Shown here piece by piece: positions 1 to 10,723 of a stretch of 64,000 nt of DNA; the stretch's first letter is position 1; each line of letters opens with the position of its first letter. This stretch comes from an uncultured Rhodopila sp. (GTDB lineage: Bacteria > Pseudomonadota > Alphaproteobacteria > Acetobacterales > Acetobacteraceae), in contig NZ_CAIWTY010000086.1 of NCBI RefSeq assembly GCF_903915725.1, forward strand, positions 62,001-126,000, read 5' to 3'. A model generated the notes under the pieces. That model was given only the letters and a program-made list of their open reading frames with translations. It made no database searches and had not been told where the DNA came from. A program made the translations under genes and the position numbers.

Positions 1-1966
<1,966 letters not shown>

Positions 1967-4900
1967 TCAGGCTGCTCCGGTGAGACGCCATACTGAGAAC
2001 GGCATGTCTCCCGGATCAAGACGGATGCGCTGATATTTTCCATACCAGGTGAAGCTTTGATCCCGCATGAGATCGGTTACGCGCACCGCGGACTGGTCGG
2101 ACAGCGAGAGTTGCCACAGCGGCACCTCGATCGCGGCCTCTTGCGCATTGTGCGGGTCGAGGCTGACAGCCACCAGAATTACGCTGACGCCGGAGGGGTC
2201 GCGCTTGCTGTAGAGGATGACCTGGTCGTTGAAGGCGGGGTGGAATGCCAGCCCAAGGTGGGTCTGCAACGCCGGGTTCAGCCGCCTGATACGGTTCAGC
2301 GCGGCGATTTCCGCGACGATGTTGCCCGGAGCGGCGTAGTTCCTCGGGCGGATCTCGTATTTCTCCGAATCCAGATACTCCTCGCGGCCCGGCAACGGAG
2401 CCGCTTCGCAGATCTCGAAGCCGGAATACACGCCCCACAGGCCGGACAAGGTCGCGGCCAGGGCCGCGCGGATCAGGAAACCCGCGCGGCCGGACGTCTG
2501 CAGGTAGACCGGGTTTATGTCCGGCGTGTTGACGAAAAAATTCGGCCGGTAGAAGTCCGAGACCGGCGGGCTGGTCAGTTCGGTGAGGTACTCGGTCAGC
2601 TCGTATTTCGTCTCGCGCCAGGTGAAGTAGGTGTAGGACTGCGAGAATCCGACCTTTCCCAGCCGGTACATCAGCTTGGGCCGGGTGAACGCCTCGGCCA
2701 GGAACAGCACGTCCGGATGCCTGCTCTGGATGTCGCCGATCATCCATTGCCAGAACGGCAAGGGCTTGGTGTGCGGGTTATCGACGCGGAAGATGCGCAC
2801 GCCCTGGTCGATCCAGAACTGGATCACGTCGCGCAATGCCAGCCACACGTCCGGGAACGATGTCTCACCGTAGAAGTCCGGGTTGACGATGTCCTCATAC
2901 TTTTTCGGCGGGTTCTCGGCGTAGCGCATCGACCCGTCCGGCCGCCAGCGGAACCAGTCCCGGTGTTCGGTGACCCACGGATGGTCGGGAGCGCACTGGA
3001 TGGCGAAATCCAGGGCCAACTCCAGCCCATGGTCGTGCGCCGCCTGCTGGAGCGCGCGAAAATCCTCCAGTGTGCCAAGCTGCGGGTGAACCGCGTCGTG
3101 GCCGCCCTCGGCGCTGCCGATGGCGTAGGGGCTGCCGACATCGCCACGCTCGGCCTTCAAACTGTTGTTGCGTCCCTTCCGGTTGACCCTTCCGATCGGG
3201 TGTATCGGAGGAAAGTACAGCACGTCGAAACCCATGGCGCGGATGTCGGGCAACCTCTCGATGACCGAACGGAAAGTGCCGTGAACAGCCGGGTCATGCG
3301 TCGCCGAGCGTGGAAACAGCTCATACCAACTTGCGAATTCCGCCGCCGGCCGATCGGCGCGGACTGAGTGGACGGTGCTGCGGGCGGCAAAGGGGCGGGC
3401 ATCGGCCTGTTTCATCGCCGCCTTGAGGTCATCCGACAGCAGCGTCTCCACATCAGCCGACACAGAAGCGGCCAGCCGATCGGCCAAGGGACCGGTGGAG
3501 CGAGCGGCGGCAAGCTCGATCAGATGGCGGCCTTCCTCGATCTCCAGGGTAACATCCTGCCCGGCCGCGGCCTTGGCATGCAGATCGTGGGTGAAGCTGC
3601 CCCATTGGTCCCACCAGCCCTCCACGGCGAAATGGTAAAGTCCGACTCGATCCAAGCCGACGGAGGCTTCCCAACGGTCGTTGATCAGCTTGTCCATCGG
3701 GATGCGCTGCCACGCGGCCTGGTCCGCCGGTCGCCAAAGCACATCGGCGGCGAGCACATCGTGCCCGTCGCCGAAAACGTCGGCGCTAACCGTGAAGCGC
3801 CTCCCGACGACCGTCTTGACCGGAAAGTCGCCGCCCGGCACCACCGGCCCCACGGCTTCGACTGCGATTCGGGTCGACTCCGCCCAGGCGCGAGACAGTT
3901 CGGACAGACCGCCGCCGGCAATGTCCGCAGTCCTGCGGCAGCGCAATATCCGCACCTCGCCGGGGCGCAACGCGACATCTGCGGCATCATTCACGGAAAA
4001 CGCCGCCCCTGCGACCGCCGGCAGCGGCGACAGCGAAAACGGCAGTGCTGCGGAATAGACCGTGTCGGGATTGATCAGCAGCAGATCCGCGTCGTCCGCG
4101 TCCCGAATATCCGCCGCATCGCAACGCAACAGAGCCGACACCCGGGACTCCGGCCCGGTCAGCGGACGCAAAATCCTGGCCTCCGGCAGTGTCCGGCTCA
4201 GCCGGATCGCCGCGGCGATGTCGTCCGACAGGTCCAGCGGCGCATCCCGCCGGACCGCCTCCATGTCCTCCTGGCTCGCCCGTGCCGCGTCGAACCGCCG
4301 ATCGGCTGCGTACTCGAAACCCATGGGCAGGAACAGACCCGCACCGGTTGCGACCGCGACACCCAGCGCGAACCGGTAGGCGGCGGCGCGGTCCGCACCG
4401 GGCGGAAGGCGCCGTGCCAACCTCTCCAGGAAAGACGGTTCGGGTCCGGCCAGCGCCGGAGCAACCTCTCGCAGCAAAGCATGTTCATCGAGGAACCAGG
4501 ATCCGCGTCCGTCCCACCAGCCCGCGGACGAGCAGGTCAGGTCAAACCCTGAACCCGCAAGCAAGCGGACCGCGCCGCGATCCACCCCGGGAGTCCATGC
4601 CAAAAACAGCGTGTCCGGATTTGCCGCCCGCATCGAATCCAACAGCCGGCGCCAGAACGACGCCGGGACCCGGTCCAGCGTCAGGCAGCGAAAACCGGCG
4701 ACGCCCGCCCGCACGAACACCGACATGCGTTCGGCCCACCAGCCTGAGACAGCATCCGCAAGGGAAGTGCGCTCGAACCGCGGTTGCGCGACATCGACCC
4801 TTTGCGGAGTCCGTCGCGGATCGGCTCCCCCCGACTGGGCGGGGGAGGCGAACCAGTCGGACTGACGCTGCCGCAACGGAGAGTCGACGGCGATCTGACC

Positions 4901-5248
4901 GGGGGCGATGTCCAACATCAGCCGCAGGCCGGTCCTGTCCGCGAGATCGGCGGCCAGCGCTATTCCCTGCTCTGCAGTACCCTGGAATCCAAGGGCCGGA
5001 TGCAACCGGTCGAACGTTGCGTGAATGAATATATCGCCCCCGCTGCCGGGTTCGAAGGGCGGCGCGATGCACACATGGCTGAAGCCCATTTCGGCAATGC
5101 GCGCGAACATATCAATCCATCCCGCAAGCGGACCGGCCGCGAGCGGGTGCAGATGATACACGTTGACCGGCGAACGTCGCACCCGATGCTTAGATGGGGC
5201 GGACCAGTCGGTTGCGGCCTTCGGAAACCCGGGCTGGGACAGGTTCAT
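1967..5248 (-). CDS. glgE: Alpha-1,4-glucan:maltose-1-phosphate maltosyltransferase, long form with extra N-terminal amylase-like domain
   Basis: Transfers maltosyl units from maltose-1-phosphate to the end of an alpha-glucan (GlgE pathway). The C-terminal ~680 residues are a standard GlgE: motifs FRVDNPHTKPLPFW (nucleophile Asp) and FLAEAFTRPK (acid Glu), plus LALDFAIQCAPDHPW. The N-terminal ~400 residues form a second amylase-like barrel in which the aligned segments read FRCLTLDRVPASFW and FLAWTPG, so nucleophile and acid are both gone. At about 1093 residues it is much longer than the ~660-700 residue GlgE of actinobacteria. I chose the ATG at 5248 (MNLSQPGF); the frame stays open to a TTG at 5359. 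It sits directly upstream of treS-mak, which supplies its substrate. Confidence 0.93.
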   Translation of the reverse strand: MNLSQPGFPKAATDWSAPSKHRVRRSPVNVYHLHPLAAGPLAGWIDMFARIAEMGFSHVCIAPPFEPGSGGDIFIHATFDRLHPALGFQGTAEQGIALAADLADRTGLRLMLDIAPGQIAVDSPLRQRQSDWFASPAQSGGADPRRTPQRVDVAQPRFERTSLADAVSGWWAERMSVFVRAGVAGFRCLTLDRVPASFWRRLLDSMRAANPDTLFLAWTPGVDRGAVRLLAGSGFDLTCSSAGWWDGRGSWFLDEHALLREVAPALAGPEPSFLERLARRLPPGADRAAAYRFALGVAVATGAGLFLPMGFEYAADRRFDAARASQEDMEAVRRDAPLDLSDDIAAAIRLSRTLPEARILRPLTGPESRVSALLRCDAADIRDADDADLLLINPDTVYSAALPFSLSPLPAVAGAAFSVNDAADVALRPGEVRILRCRRTADIAGGGLSELSRAWAESTRIAVEAVGPVVPGGDFPVKTVVGRRFTVSADVFGDGHDVLAADVLWRPADQAAWQRIPMDKLINDRWEASVGLDRVGLYHFAVEGWWDQWGSFTHDLHAKAAAGQDVTLEIEEGRHLIELAAARSTGPLADRLAASVSADVETLLSDDLKAAMKQADARPFAARSTVHSVRADRPAAEFASWYELFPRSATHDPAVHGTFRSVIERLPDIRAMGFDVLYFPPIHPIGRVNRKGRNNSLKAERGDVGSPYAIGSAEGGHDAVHPQLGTLEDFRALQQAAHDHGLELALDFAIQCAPDHPWVTEHRDWFRWRPDGSMRYAENPPKKYEDIVNPDFYGETSFPDVWLALRDVIQFWIDQGVRIFRVDNPHTKPLPFWQWMIGDIQSRHPDVLFLAEAFTRPKLMYRLGKVGFSQSYTYFTWRETKYELTEYLTELTSPPVSDFYRPNFFVNTPDINPVYLQTSGRAGFLIRAALAATLSGLWGVYSGFEICEAAPLPGREEYLDSEKYEIRPRNYAAPGNIVAEIAALNRIRRLNPALQTHLGLAFHPAFNDQVILYSKRDPSGVSVILVAVSLDPHNAQEAAIEVPLWQLSLSDQSAVRVTDLMRDQSFTWYGKYQRIRLDPGDMPFSVWRLTGAA

Positions 5249-5700
5249 CACCTCGAAAGAACGCCCGGATACCAAGGCAGTTCCGGCTGGGGCGAGTCTT
5301 GTGGTGTTCAACTGCGTGTTATCGTCGGAAACCGAAATGATCGCGCACAGGTTGCGCAAGCATTCGAATCTGGCTGGCCTCCGATTTTAAATCGTCATCG
5401 AAAAATATGGACCGGCGCTCACGGACCCGCCCCGGGCAAGCGGGCGCGCCGCCACGCTGGCAGACCTGATCAGCATTTCGGACCATAAACGCAATCGATT
5501 CGAATATCAGCTGATATCCTGTGACTTCAAATCCGTAAACGCACTTGATCCGTGCCTGGTACTTCTTGCCGGGCCTCCGCATTTAATTCCTGGCGACAGA
5601 CGCATACCGGCCTCCGACCGGTAATATCGTTGCGACTGCCCCGCAATGTCCGCAGTCTGGATAAAACAGTCCCTAACCCGCTTTATTTCCGCGAACCGCC
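5249..5700. other. Intergenic region upstream of glgE
   Basis: About 450 bp without a convincing gene, less GC-rich than its surroundings. It must hold the glgE promoter and the end of the TPP-enzyme transcript. The only clear structure is the palindrome listed at 5504-5517. Short frames here have no ribosome binding site or recognisable product. Confidence 0.6.
5504..5517. promoter_or_regulatory. 14-bp perfect palindrome upstream of glgE
   Basis: ATATCAGCTGATAT reads the same on both strands and lies in a less GC-rich stretch about 255 bp before the chosen glgE start. Its size and position would suit an operator for a dimeric regulator of the glgE-treS operon, but no regulator is identified and a chance palindrome cannot be excluded. 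Confidence 0.3.
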
Positions 5701-7416
5701 TTACCGCTTGGCTTTGCCTGCGGTTTTCGGGCGCGCCTTCCCGGCCCGCAGATCGGCGATCGTCGCCCGGGTGGTGATCTGATCCGGGTTCGTCCGCAAC
5801 TCGATCAGTGCCGGTTTGCCGCTCGCCACCGCCCGACGGAAGGCAGGAGTGAACTCCTCCGTCTCGATCACAACTTCGCCATGTCCGCCGAACGCCTCGA
5901 TGTATCTACAGAAATCGGGATTGGTCAGGTTGGTGCCGGACACGCGCCACGGATAGGCACGCTCCTGATGCATCCGGATCGTTCCGTACATCCCGTTATT
6001 GAACACCAGCACGACCGGCGCGACTCCGTGATGAAACGCCGTCGCAATCTCCTGTCCCGTCATCAGGAAGCCGCCATCGCCGACCATGCTGACGACCATG
6101 CGGCCAGGGAAAGCGATCTTGGCGCCGACAGCCGCCGGCACGCTGTACCCCATCGCGCCGTTGGTCGGCCCGATATAGCGCTGGCCTTCGCTGAAATTCA
6201 GGAACCGGCTCGCCCAGCCGGAAAAGTTGCCGGCATCGGTTGTGACGATAGCGTCCGGCGTCAGCATCGTCTCCAACTCGCGCATCACCGTGCCGAGGTT
6301 CAGCGGTCCCTGGTAGTTGGGCACGGCGCGTTGCGCCTCTCGTAACGACCGTAGTTCCCGTGTCCACCGGCTCCAGGCTGGCCTGACCGGATCAAGGCCG
6401 GCGGCGGCAATGGCAAATGTATTGAGGTCGGAGACCATCCCCAGCGCCACCCGGAACACCCGTCCGATCTCCGCGCCATCAGGCAGAATCTGGACGATCG
6501 GCACGCTGCCTGCCATGTCGAGCAGCGTGTAACCCTGCGTCACCGCGTCGCCCAGCCGGCTGCCGATCGCCAGGATTAGATCGGATTCCCTGAATTTCGC
6601 GATCAGACCGGGGTCGGAGCCCACGCCGAGATCTCCGGCAAAATTGTCCTGCGTGCCATCGTAATGACCTTGCCGCCGAAACCCGACCGTCACCGGTATG
6701 TCGTTTGCGACAAGGAACGTCTGCAATGCCGCCCTGCCAGCCGGGGTCCAGCACGATCCACCAACGACCGCGACCGGCCGCTTCGCCTTCGCCAGCATCG
6801 TCCGCATGCGGAGCATGGCCGCCGGATCAGGGAACGCAGGGCTTACGGCACAGCGCGGCAAGTCCGGGACGCTGACAACATCCTTCTGCATCTCCTCCGA
6901 CAGCGCGATCACCACCGGCCCGGGGCGCCCGCTGGTCGCCACGTCGACAGCATGCGCGATCACCTCCGGAATGCGCTTCGCATAGTCGATCTGGGTCACC
7001 CATTTCGCCAACGGAGCAAACATCTGCCGGTAATCGACTTCCTGGAAGGCATCGCGCCCGGTGTCCTGATGCGGGATCTGCCCGATGAACAGCAGCATCG
7101 GCGTGCTGTCCTGGAACGATACATGAACACCGATCGCGCCGTGGCAAGCACCGGGGCCGCGGGTCACCATGGCCGCCGCCGGGCGCCCGGTCAGCTTGCC
7201 ATAAGCCTCGGCCATGTTCACCGCGCCGGCCTCGAACCGGCAGGTCACCAGCTTCAGCTTCTTGCCCTGGTCATACAGGCCGTCCAGCGTGTCGAGGAAA
7301 CTTTCGCCCGGGACTTCGAACACATGGTCGATGCCCTGGGCGACCAGCGCGTCCGCCAGCACTCTTCCGCCGTGGCGGGGTGTCATGCGCGCCTTGCGTG
7401 CCCTGGCCAGTTCCAT
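5701..7416 (-). CDS. Thiamine pyrophosphate-dependent enzyme, acetolactate synthase large-subunit-like
   Basis: A 571-residue member of the acetohydroxyacid synthase / oxalyl-CoA decarboxylase superfamily. The N-terminal PYR domain carries the cofactor-activating Glu in CRFEAGAVNMAEAYGK, the central domain is a nucleotide-binding fold, and the C-terminal PP domain has the TPP/Mg signature GDGGFLMTGQEIATAF with NN about 20 residues on. No regulatory small subunit (ilvH) lies beside it, so it need not be the biosynthetic enzyme; the exact 2-oxoacid substrate is unknown. The ATG at 7416 follows AGGAGAG at good spacing; a second ATG lies ten codons in. The tail is Lys/Arg-rich (KARPKTAGKAKR). It reads toward glgE across a 450-bp gap, so it is probably a separate unit. 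Confidence 0.82.
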   Translation of the reverse strand: MELARARKARMTPRHGGRVLADALVAQGIDHVFEVPGESFLDTLDGLYDQGKKLKLVTCRFEAGAVNMAEAYGKLTGRPAAAMVTRGPGACHGAIGVHVSFQDSTPMLLFIGQIPHQDTGRDAFQEVDYRQMFAPLAKWVTQIDYAKRIPEVIAHAVDVATSGRPGPVVIALSEEMQKDVVSVPDLPRCAVSPAFPDPAAMLRMRTMLAKAKRPVAVVGGSCWTPAGRAALQTFLVANDIPVTVGFRRQGHYDGTQDNFAGDLGVGSDPGLIAKFRESDLILAIGSRLGDAVTQGYTLLDMAGSVPIVQILPDGAEIGRVFRVALGMVSDLNTFAIAAAGLDPVRPAWSRWTRELRSLREAQRAVPNYQGPLNLGTVMRELETMLTPDAIVTTDAGNFSGWASRFLNFSEGQRYIGPTNGAMGYSVPAAVGAKIAFPGRMVVSMVGDGGFLMTGQEIATAFHHGVAPVVLVFNNGMYGTIRMHQERAYPWRVSGTNLTNPDFCRYIEAFGGHGEVVIETEEFTPAFRRAVASGKPALIELRTNPDQITTRATIADLRAGKARPKTAGKAKR

Positions 7417-7600
7417 ATCAGACTCTCCTCCCCCGCGCCTGCGCGCGCGGCATCGGAAGGATAGGTGACCGTATGCCGCCCGTCACGCCCAGGCGGATAA
7501 CGCAGTTGTAATGGATTGCCACGAAACGGCCACCCGCCGCACCGATTCGCGCCTTGCGCCGAATCCATTCTTTGCCCGTTCATGCAATGCGGAGGCTTAG

Positions 7601-7870
7601 ATGGTACCGGCTCTCGATTGGCAGGCGAGCACTGAAGTCGCGCGATCGCAGCTCGATCTGTTTCACGACCTCAGCGACCGCGTCAGCCTGACGCCTGATG
7701 ATCGGCGCCGCGCGCTGAACCTGACCGAGCGCGATTGGCGGGCCTGGCACGCCTTCCTGGCGGATGGCCCGATTCCGGCGCAGCCGCCGTTGCCGGAGAT
7801 GCTGCGGCGCCTCGGCCATGTCGCCTTCAACCTGACAGTCGTAGCTGAAGGCGCGCGCGGGGTCACGTGA
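7601..7870 (+). CDS. Small HTH-like protein, possible Xre/MbcA/ParS-type antitoxin fragment
   Basis: An 89-residue cytoplasmic protein preceded by a good ribosome binding site (GGAGG, 6 bases before ATG). Residues ~25-75 (LTPDDRRRALNLTERDWRAW, then LPEMLRRLGHVAFNL) look like the helix-turn-helix part of Xre/MbcA/ParS antitoxins. The toxin-binding C-terminal domain of those proteins is absent and no RES-type toxin gene is adjacent. It could instead be an orphan DNA-binding protein. The existence of the gene is better supported than the family. Confidence 0.5.
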   Translation: MVPALDWQASTEVARSQLDLFHDLSDRVSLTPDDRRRALNLTERDWRAWHAFLADGPIPAQPPLPEMLRRLGHVAFNLTVVAEGARGVT

Positions 7871-7947
7871 TCGGGCGCGGGGTTCGCAAGCTCTTGCCGA
7901 CTGCCTAAGTCCGCCCGTACAAATAGCCAAACTGTTCGAGGGATATC

Positions 7948-8106
7948 ATGGCCAGCGAAAGCAATGTCCGCCCCACCGAACCCGAGCCGATCAAGGCGCT
8001 TACTGAAGATCGGACCAAGATGTGGACCAGCTTTACGACCGCCATCGCGGGCGTGGTCGTCTTTGTCGTCGTTGTCCTGATCGGTCTCGCGGTATTCCTG
8101 CTTTAG
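7948..8106 (+). CDS. Small single-pass membrane protein, aa3-type cytochrome c oxidase subunit IV-like
   Basis: Fifty-two residues: a charged N-terminus (EPEPIKALTEDRTKMWTSF) followed by one long hydrophobic helix (IAGVVVFVVVVLIGLAVFLL) ending at the stop. This size and the pattern of a Thr/Trp/Phe stretch just before one helix resemble the tiny subunit IV of alphaproteobacterial aa3 oxidases, which packs against the core subunits without being catalytic. GAGGG lies 6 bases before the ATG. Other oxidase genes are not in the window, so the family call is by resemblance only. The stop overlaps the stop of the convergent TPR gene by 3 bp. Confidence 0.55.
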   Translation: MASESNVRPTEPEPIKALTEDRTKMWTSFTTAIAGVVVFVVVVLIGLAVFLL

Positions 8107-9650
8107 CCTGAGGGCGCGTCAACCGGGTGGCTTTGCGCCGCATGAGACGCGTTGCTCACGGCGAGCATCTTCCGGCAAAGCGCCATCCAACCGGTTCTGC
8201 GGCCAAGCGGATCGGGATGATTGGAGAAGTCCGTATACCCGATGAACACTCCGGATCCCGCCGACACGATTTCGCCCTCCGGATGTGCCGGGTCGGCGTT
8301 GCAGACGCACAGCAGTTCCCCCGGCCCGTAACTTTGGATCGCCAGCCCGAGGGCTTCGATCTCCGCGGGACCGATTGATCTCCAGGCCGACTTCAGCACG
8401 AAGATCTTCTCCGGATTCTCAAGATCGGCGATCAGCTTTTCTCGCAGGAAGCGCATACGCCTGCTCGCCCGGGCCAGCATCTCGTCGGCCGAAACATCGA
8501 GACTCGACACGAAGCTGTGCATCTTCGTGCCGTAGATAGTGTCGGTGATCTCCCATTGGCCCTCGTGCGGAGCAACCGAAATGGCATCCGCATCGCCGAT
8601 GCGGGCGAATCGCGCCTTCAGCGCGGCGATCAGGCTCTCGGGTGAAACTGCTGCCCAGCGGAACAAACCCAGCGGTTCAGCGTCGAACGCGCGCTGGAAG
8701 CAACCGAACTCGCAACCGCCATCCGGCCCCGTACCGCCCAGGCTTTCAAAGCGCAACACGATCGCCCGGGCATCGCTTTCGCGAGTTGATCCCAGGTCAG
8801 CGCTTTGTACTGCGGCCTGGTAAGCTGCCGTGTCGTGTTCGGCCAGCCGCAGCAACGCCTCATGGTGCTTGGCCGGGAGATCTTCGTTGGCCGGAAACCG
8901 CCGCCTCGCCTCCGCCAAATAGGCAACCGCCGCCGCCCAGTCCTCGCGTTTCCAGGCCAGCCGCCCCGGAAGGGTATAGAGGGATATTTCTTCAGGCTCA
9001 TCGCACCGGAGCCTGGCTTCCAGCACCACCGCCTCGGCCTCGGACAGCCGGCCTTGATGTTCCAGCGCACCGGCCAGTTCCGTGTAAACCCACCAAGGCC
9101 GGACATCGAACGTCAGGGCGGCGCGCCAGTGCGCCTCCGCCGCGGGCCAATCGGAAACAGCCATCGCGAGATGACCCTGTTCAAGCGGGACCGCGCGCTC
9201 ATGCGGGACCAGCGCCGCTGCTTCGGTCAGCAGTTGTTTCGCCTCGTCGTATCGGCCGAGGCGGCGCAACGCCACGGCGCCCCCCGTATAGGAATACCAA
9301 AGCTGCGGAAGCACCATCCGCACCCCCCGCCATATGCGTTCCGCCTCAACCCAATCGCCTCGTGCAAGGGCTTGTTCAGCTTGGCGAATGAAGGTCTCGC
9401 AGGTGATCGCTTCATCGCGGGGGCCACTCTCAGCCGGGGGGGCGACCGGTGGGGCGGGATCCTCCGTCTCGGCATACGGCGGCGGCGTGTCTTCCGGCAC
9501 ATCTGCGGCAGGCACGACATCCGAGGGCAGATCCAGGCCTGCCCGTGCGCGCAGGTAGTTCATGCCAAACGCCGGCGGAAGTTCGGATTCCGCTTCCGCA
9601 ATCAAATCTTCGGAGCGCCGCGCGCGCGACAGGAAACCGGGCCACTTCAT
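8103..9650 (-). CDS. Tetratricopeptide-repeat protein with conserved C-terminal domain of unknown function
   Basis: A 515-residue protein. Residues 1-85 are an acidic, Pro-rich segment; ~85-270 hold TPR-like helical pairs (ALARGDWVEAERIWRGV, RRLGRYDEAKQLLTEAA, WPAAEAHWRAAL, HQGRLSEAEAVVLEA, REDWAAAVAYLAEA). From ~300 a separate domain begins with FESLGGTGPDGGCEFGC and FDAEPLGLFRWA and continues to the end; this Cys-containing CEFG...EPLGLLRW pattern reminds me of DUF1796-type putative papain-like proteins, but I cannot assign activity. No signal peptide is seen, so it is probably cytoplasmic. It may be a scaffold or glycan-related protein; function unknown. Confidence 0.75.
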   Translation of the reverse strand: MKWPGFLSRARRSEDLIAEAESELPPAFGMNYLRARAGLDLPSDVVPAADVPEDTPPPYAETEDPAPPVAPPAESGPRDEAITCETFIRQAEQALARGDWVEAERIWRGVRMVLPQLWYSYTGGAVALRRLGRYDEAKQLLTEAAALVPHERAVPLEQGHLAMAVSDWPAAEAHWRAALTFDVRPWWVYTELAGALEHQGRLSEAEAVVLEARLRCDEPEEISLYTLPGRLAWKREDWAAAVAYLAEARRRFPANEDLPAKHHEALLRLAEHDTAAYQAAVQSADLGSTRESDARAIVLRFESLGGTGPDGGCEFGCFQRAFDAEPLGLFRWAAVSPESLIAALKARFARIGDADAISVAPHEGQWEITDTIYGTKMHSFVSSLDVSADEMLARASRRMRFLREKLIADLENPEKIFVLKSAWRSIGPAEIEALGLAIQSYGPGELLCVCNADPAHPEGEIVSAGSGVFIGYTDFSNHPDPLGRRTGWMALCRKMLAVSNASHAAQSHPVDAPSG

Positions 9651-9725
9651 GGCGCAAGCACTAGGCTATCGTATGGCGGCCTTGCAATGGTTGCAGTGCG
9701 TGCCGGATACGAAGACAGGCAGCTA

Positions 9726-9989
9726 TCAGCCGCCGCGAGAGGTGCCGCCGCCAAATGCATTGAACGTAATCATCGTATGCGTGTCCTTCACCCCGGCGAG
9801 GGTCTGGATTCTGTCGGTCACGAACAATCCGATGTCCTGGTTCGCTTCCAGATAGAATTTCCCCAGCAGATCATACTGCCCGGATGTCGAGAACAGCTCC
9901 GACATCTCCGGGATGGAATCCGCTGCCTCGCGCGCCACGCGATAAGCCTCACCCATTTCGCATTTGATCTGCACGAATATCGCTCGCAT
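9726..9989 (-). CDS. Stand-alone Lrp/AsnC ligand-binding (RAM) domain protein
   Basis: Eighty-seven residues matching only the effector-binding half of Lrp/AsnC regulators: MRAIFVQIKCEMGEAYRVAR, then GQYDLLGKFYLE and VKDTHTMITFNAF, the usual beta-alpha-beta-beta-alpha-beta order. The helix-turn-helix half is missing, as in the stand-alone RAM proteins of many proteobacteria, which bind amino acids or modulate partner proteins. AGGAGA lies upstream of the ATG. It sits between purN and the TPR gene on the same strand with ~100-bp gaps, so it may be co-transcribed with purMN. Confidence 0.85.
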   Translation of the reverse strand: MRAIFVQIKCEMGEAYRVAREAADSIPEMSELFSTSGQYDLLGKFYLEANQDIGLFVTDRIQTLAGVKDTHTMITFNAFGGGTSRGG

Positions 9990-10087
9990 GACGCGTCTCC
10001 TGGTCGTCTGATTTTCGGCGCGACATTAGGGCGTTGCCAAGGCGGGCGAAACACAAATGCCACGGCGAATTTGGGACCCTGCCTTGG

Positions 10088-10723
10088 TCACGCCACCGGC
10101 CAACCCAGCGGATTGGTCAGCGACGCAGCCGCGGCGGGTGTTGCCGCCCGCCGCCCCGCCGCCAGCGCCGCCAGGGCCGCCGGATAGATCGCATGCTCCT
10201 GGCGCAGCACACGTTCCGCCAGATCGTCCTCGGTATCCCCGTCCAGCACCGGTACCGCCGCCTGCGCCAGGATCGGACCCGAATCCATTTCCGCGGTCAC
10301 CAGATGCACCGTGCAGCCATGCAGCTTCACGCCGGCCTCCAACGCCCGAGCATGGGTGTGCAGTCCGGGGAACGATGGCAGCAGACTGGGATGGATATTC
10401 AGCATCCGGCCCCGCCACGCCCCAACCAGAAACGGAGTCAGCAACCGCATGTAGCCCGCGAGGCAGACAATCTCGACATCGGCGGCGCGCAAAGTGGCGT
10501 CGATCGCCGCCTCATGTGCCGGACGGTCGCGGCCGAAGTCTCGATGATCGATCGCTTCCGCCCCGATGCCGGCGGCGCGGGCGGTTTCCAGGCCGCGGGC
10601 ATCCGGACGGTTCGACAGTACCAATACGATCTCGGCCGGATAGGCCGGGTCGCGAGCCGCCGCGATCAGCGCTTCCATATTTGAGCCGCGCCCGCTGATC
10701 AGGATGGCGGTCCGCCGTTTCAT
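10088..10723 (-). CDS. purN: Phosphoribosylglycinamide formyltransferase (GAR transformylase)
   Basis: Third step of purine biosynthesis: moves a formyl group from 10-formyl-tetrahydrofolate to GAR. The 211 residues show the [10 protein letters not shown] phosphate-binding start, LAGYMRLL folate-site segment and [12 protein letters not shown] with catalytic Asn and His, followed by [17 protein letters not shown] with the catalytic Asp. The length is normal for the family. Its ATG overlaps the purM stop by 4 bp, so the two are translationally coupled. An Ala-rich tail replaces the last ordered residues of E. coli PurN. Confidence 0.96.
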   Translation of the reverse strand: MKRRTAILISGRGSNMEALIAAARDPAYPAEIVLVLSNRPDARGLETARAAGIGAEAIDHRDFGRDRPAHEAAIDATLRAADVEIVCLAGYMRLLTPFLVGAWRGRMLNIHPSLLPSFPGLHTHARALEAGVKLHGCTVHLVTAEMDSGPILAQAAVPVLDGDTEDDLAERVLRQEHAIYPAALAALAAGRRAATPAAAASLTNPLGWPVA

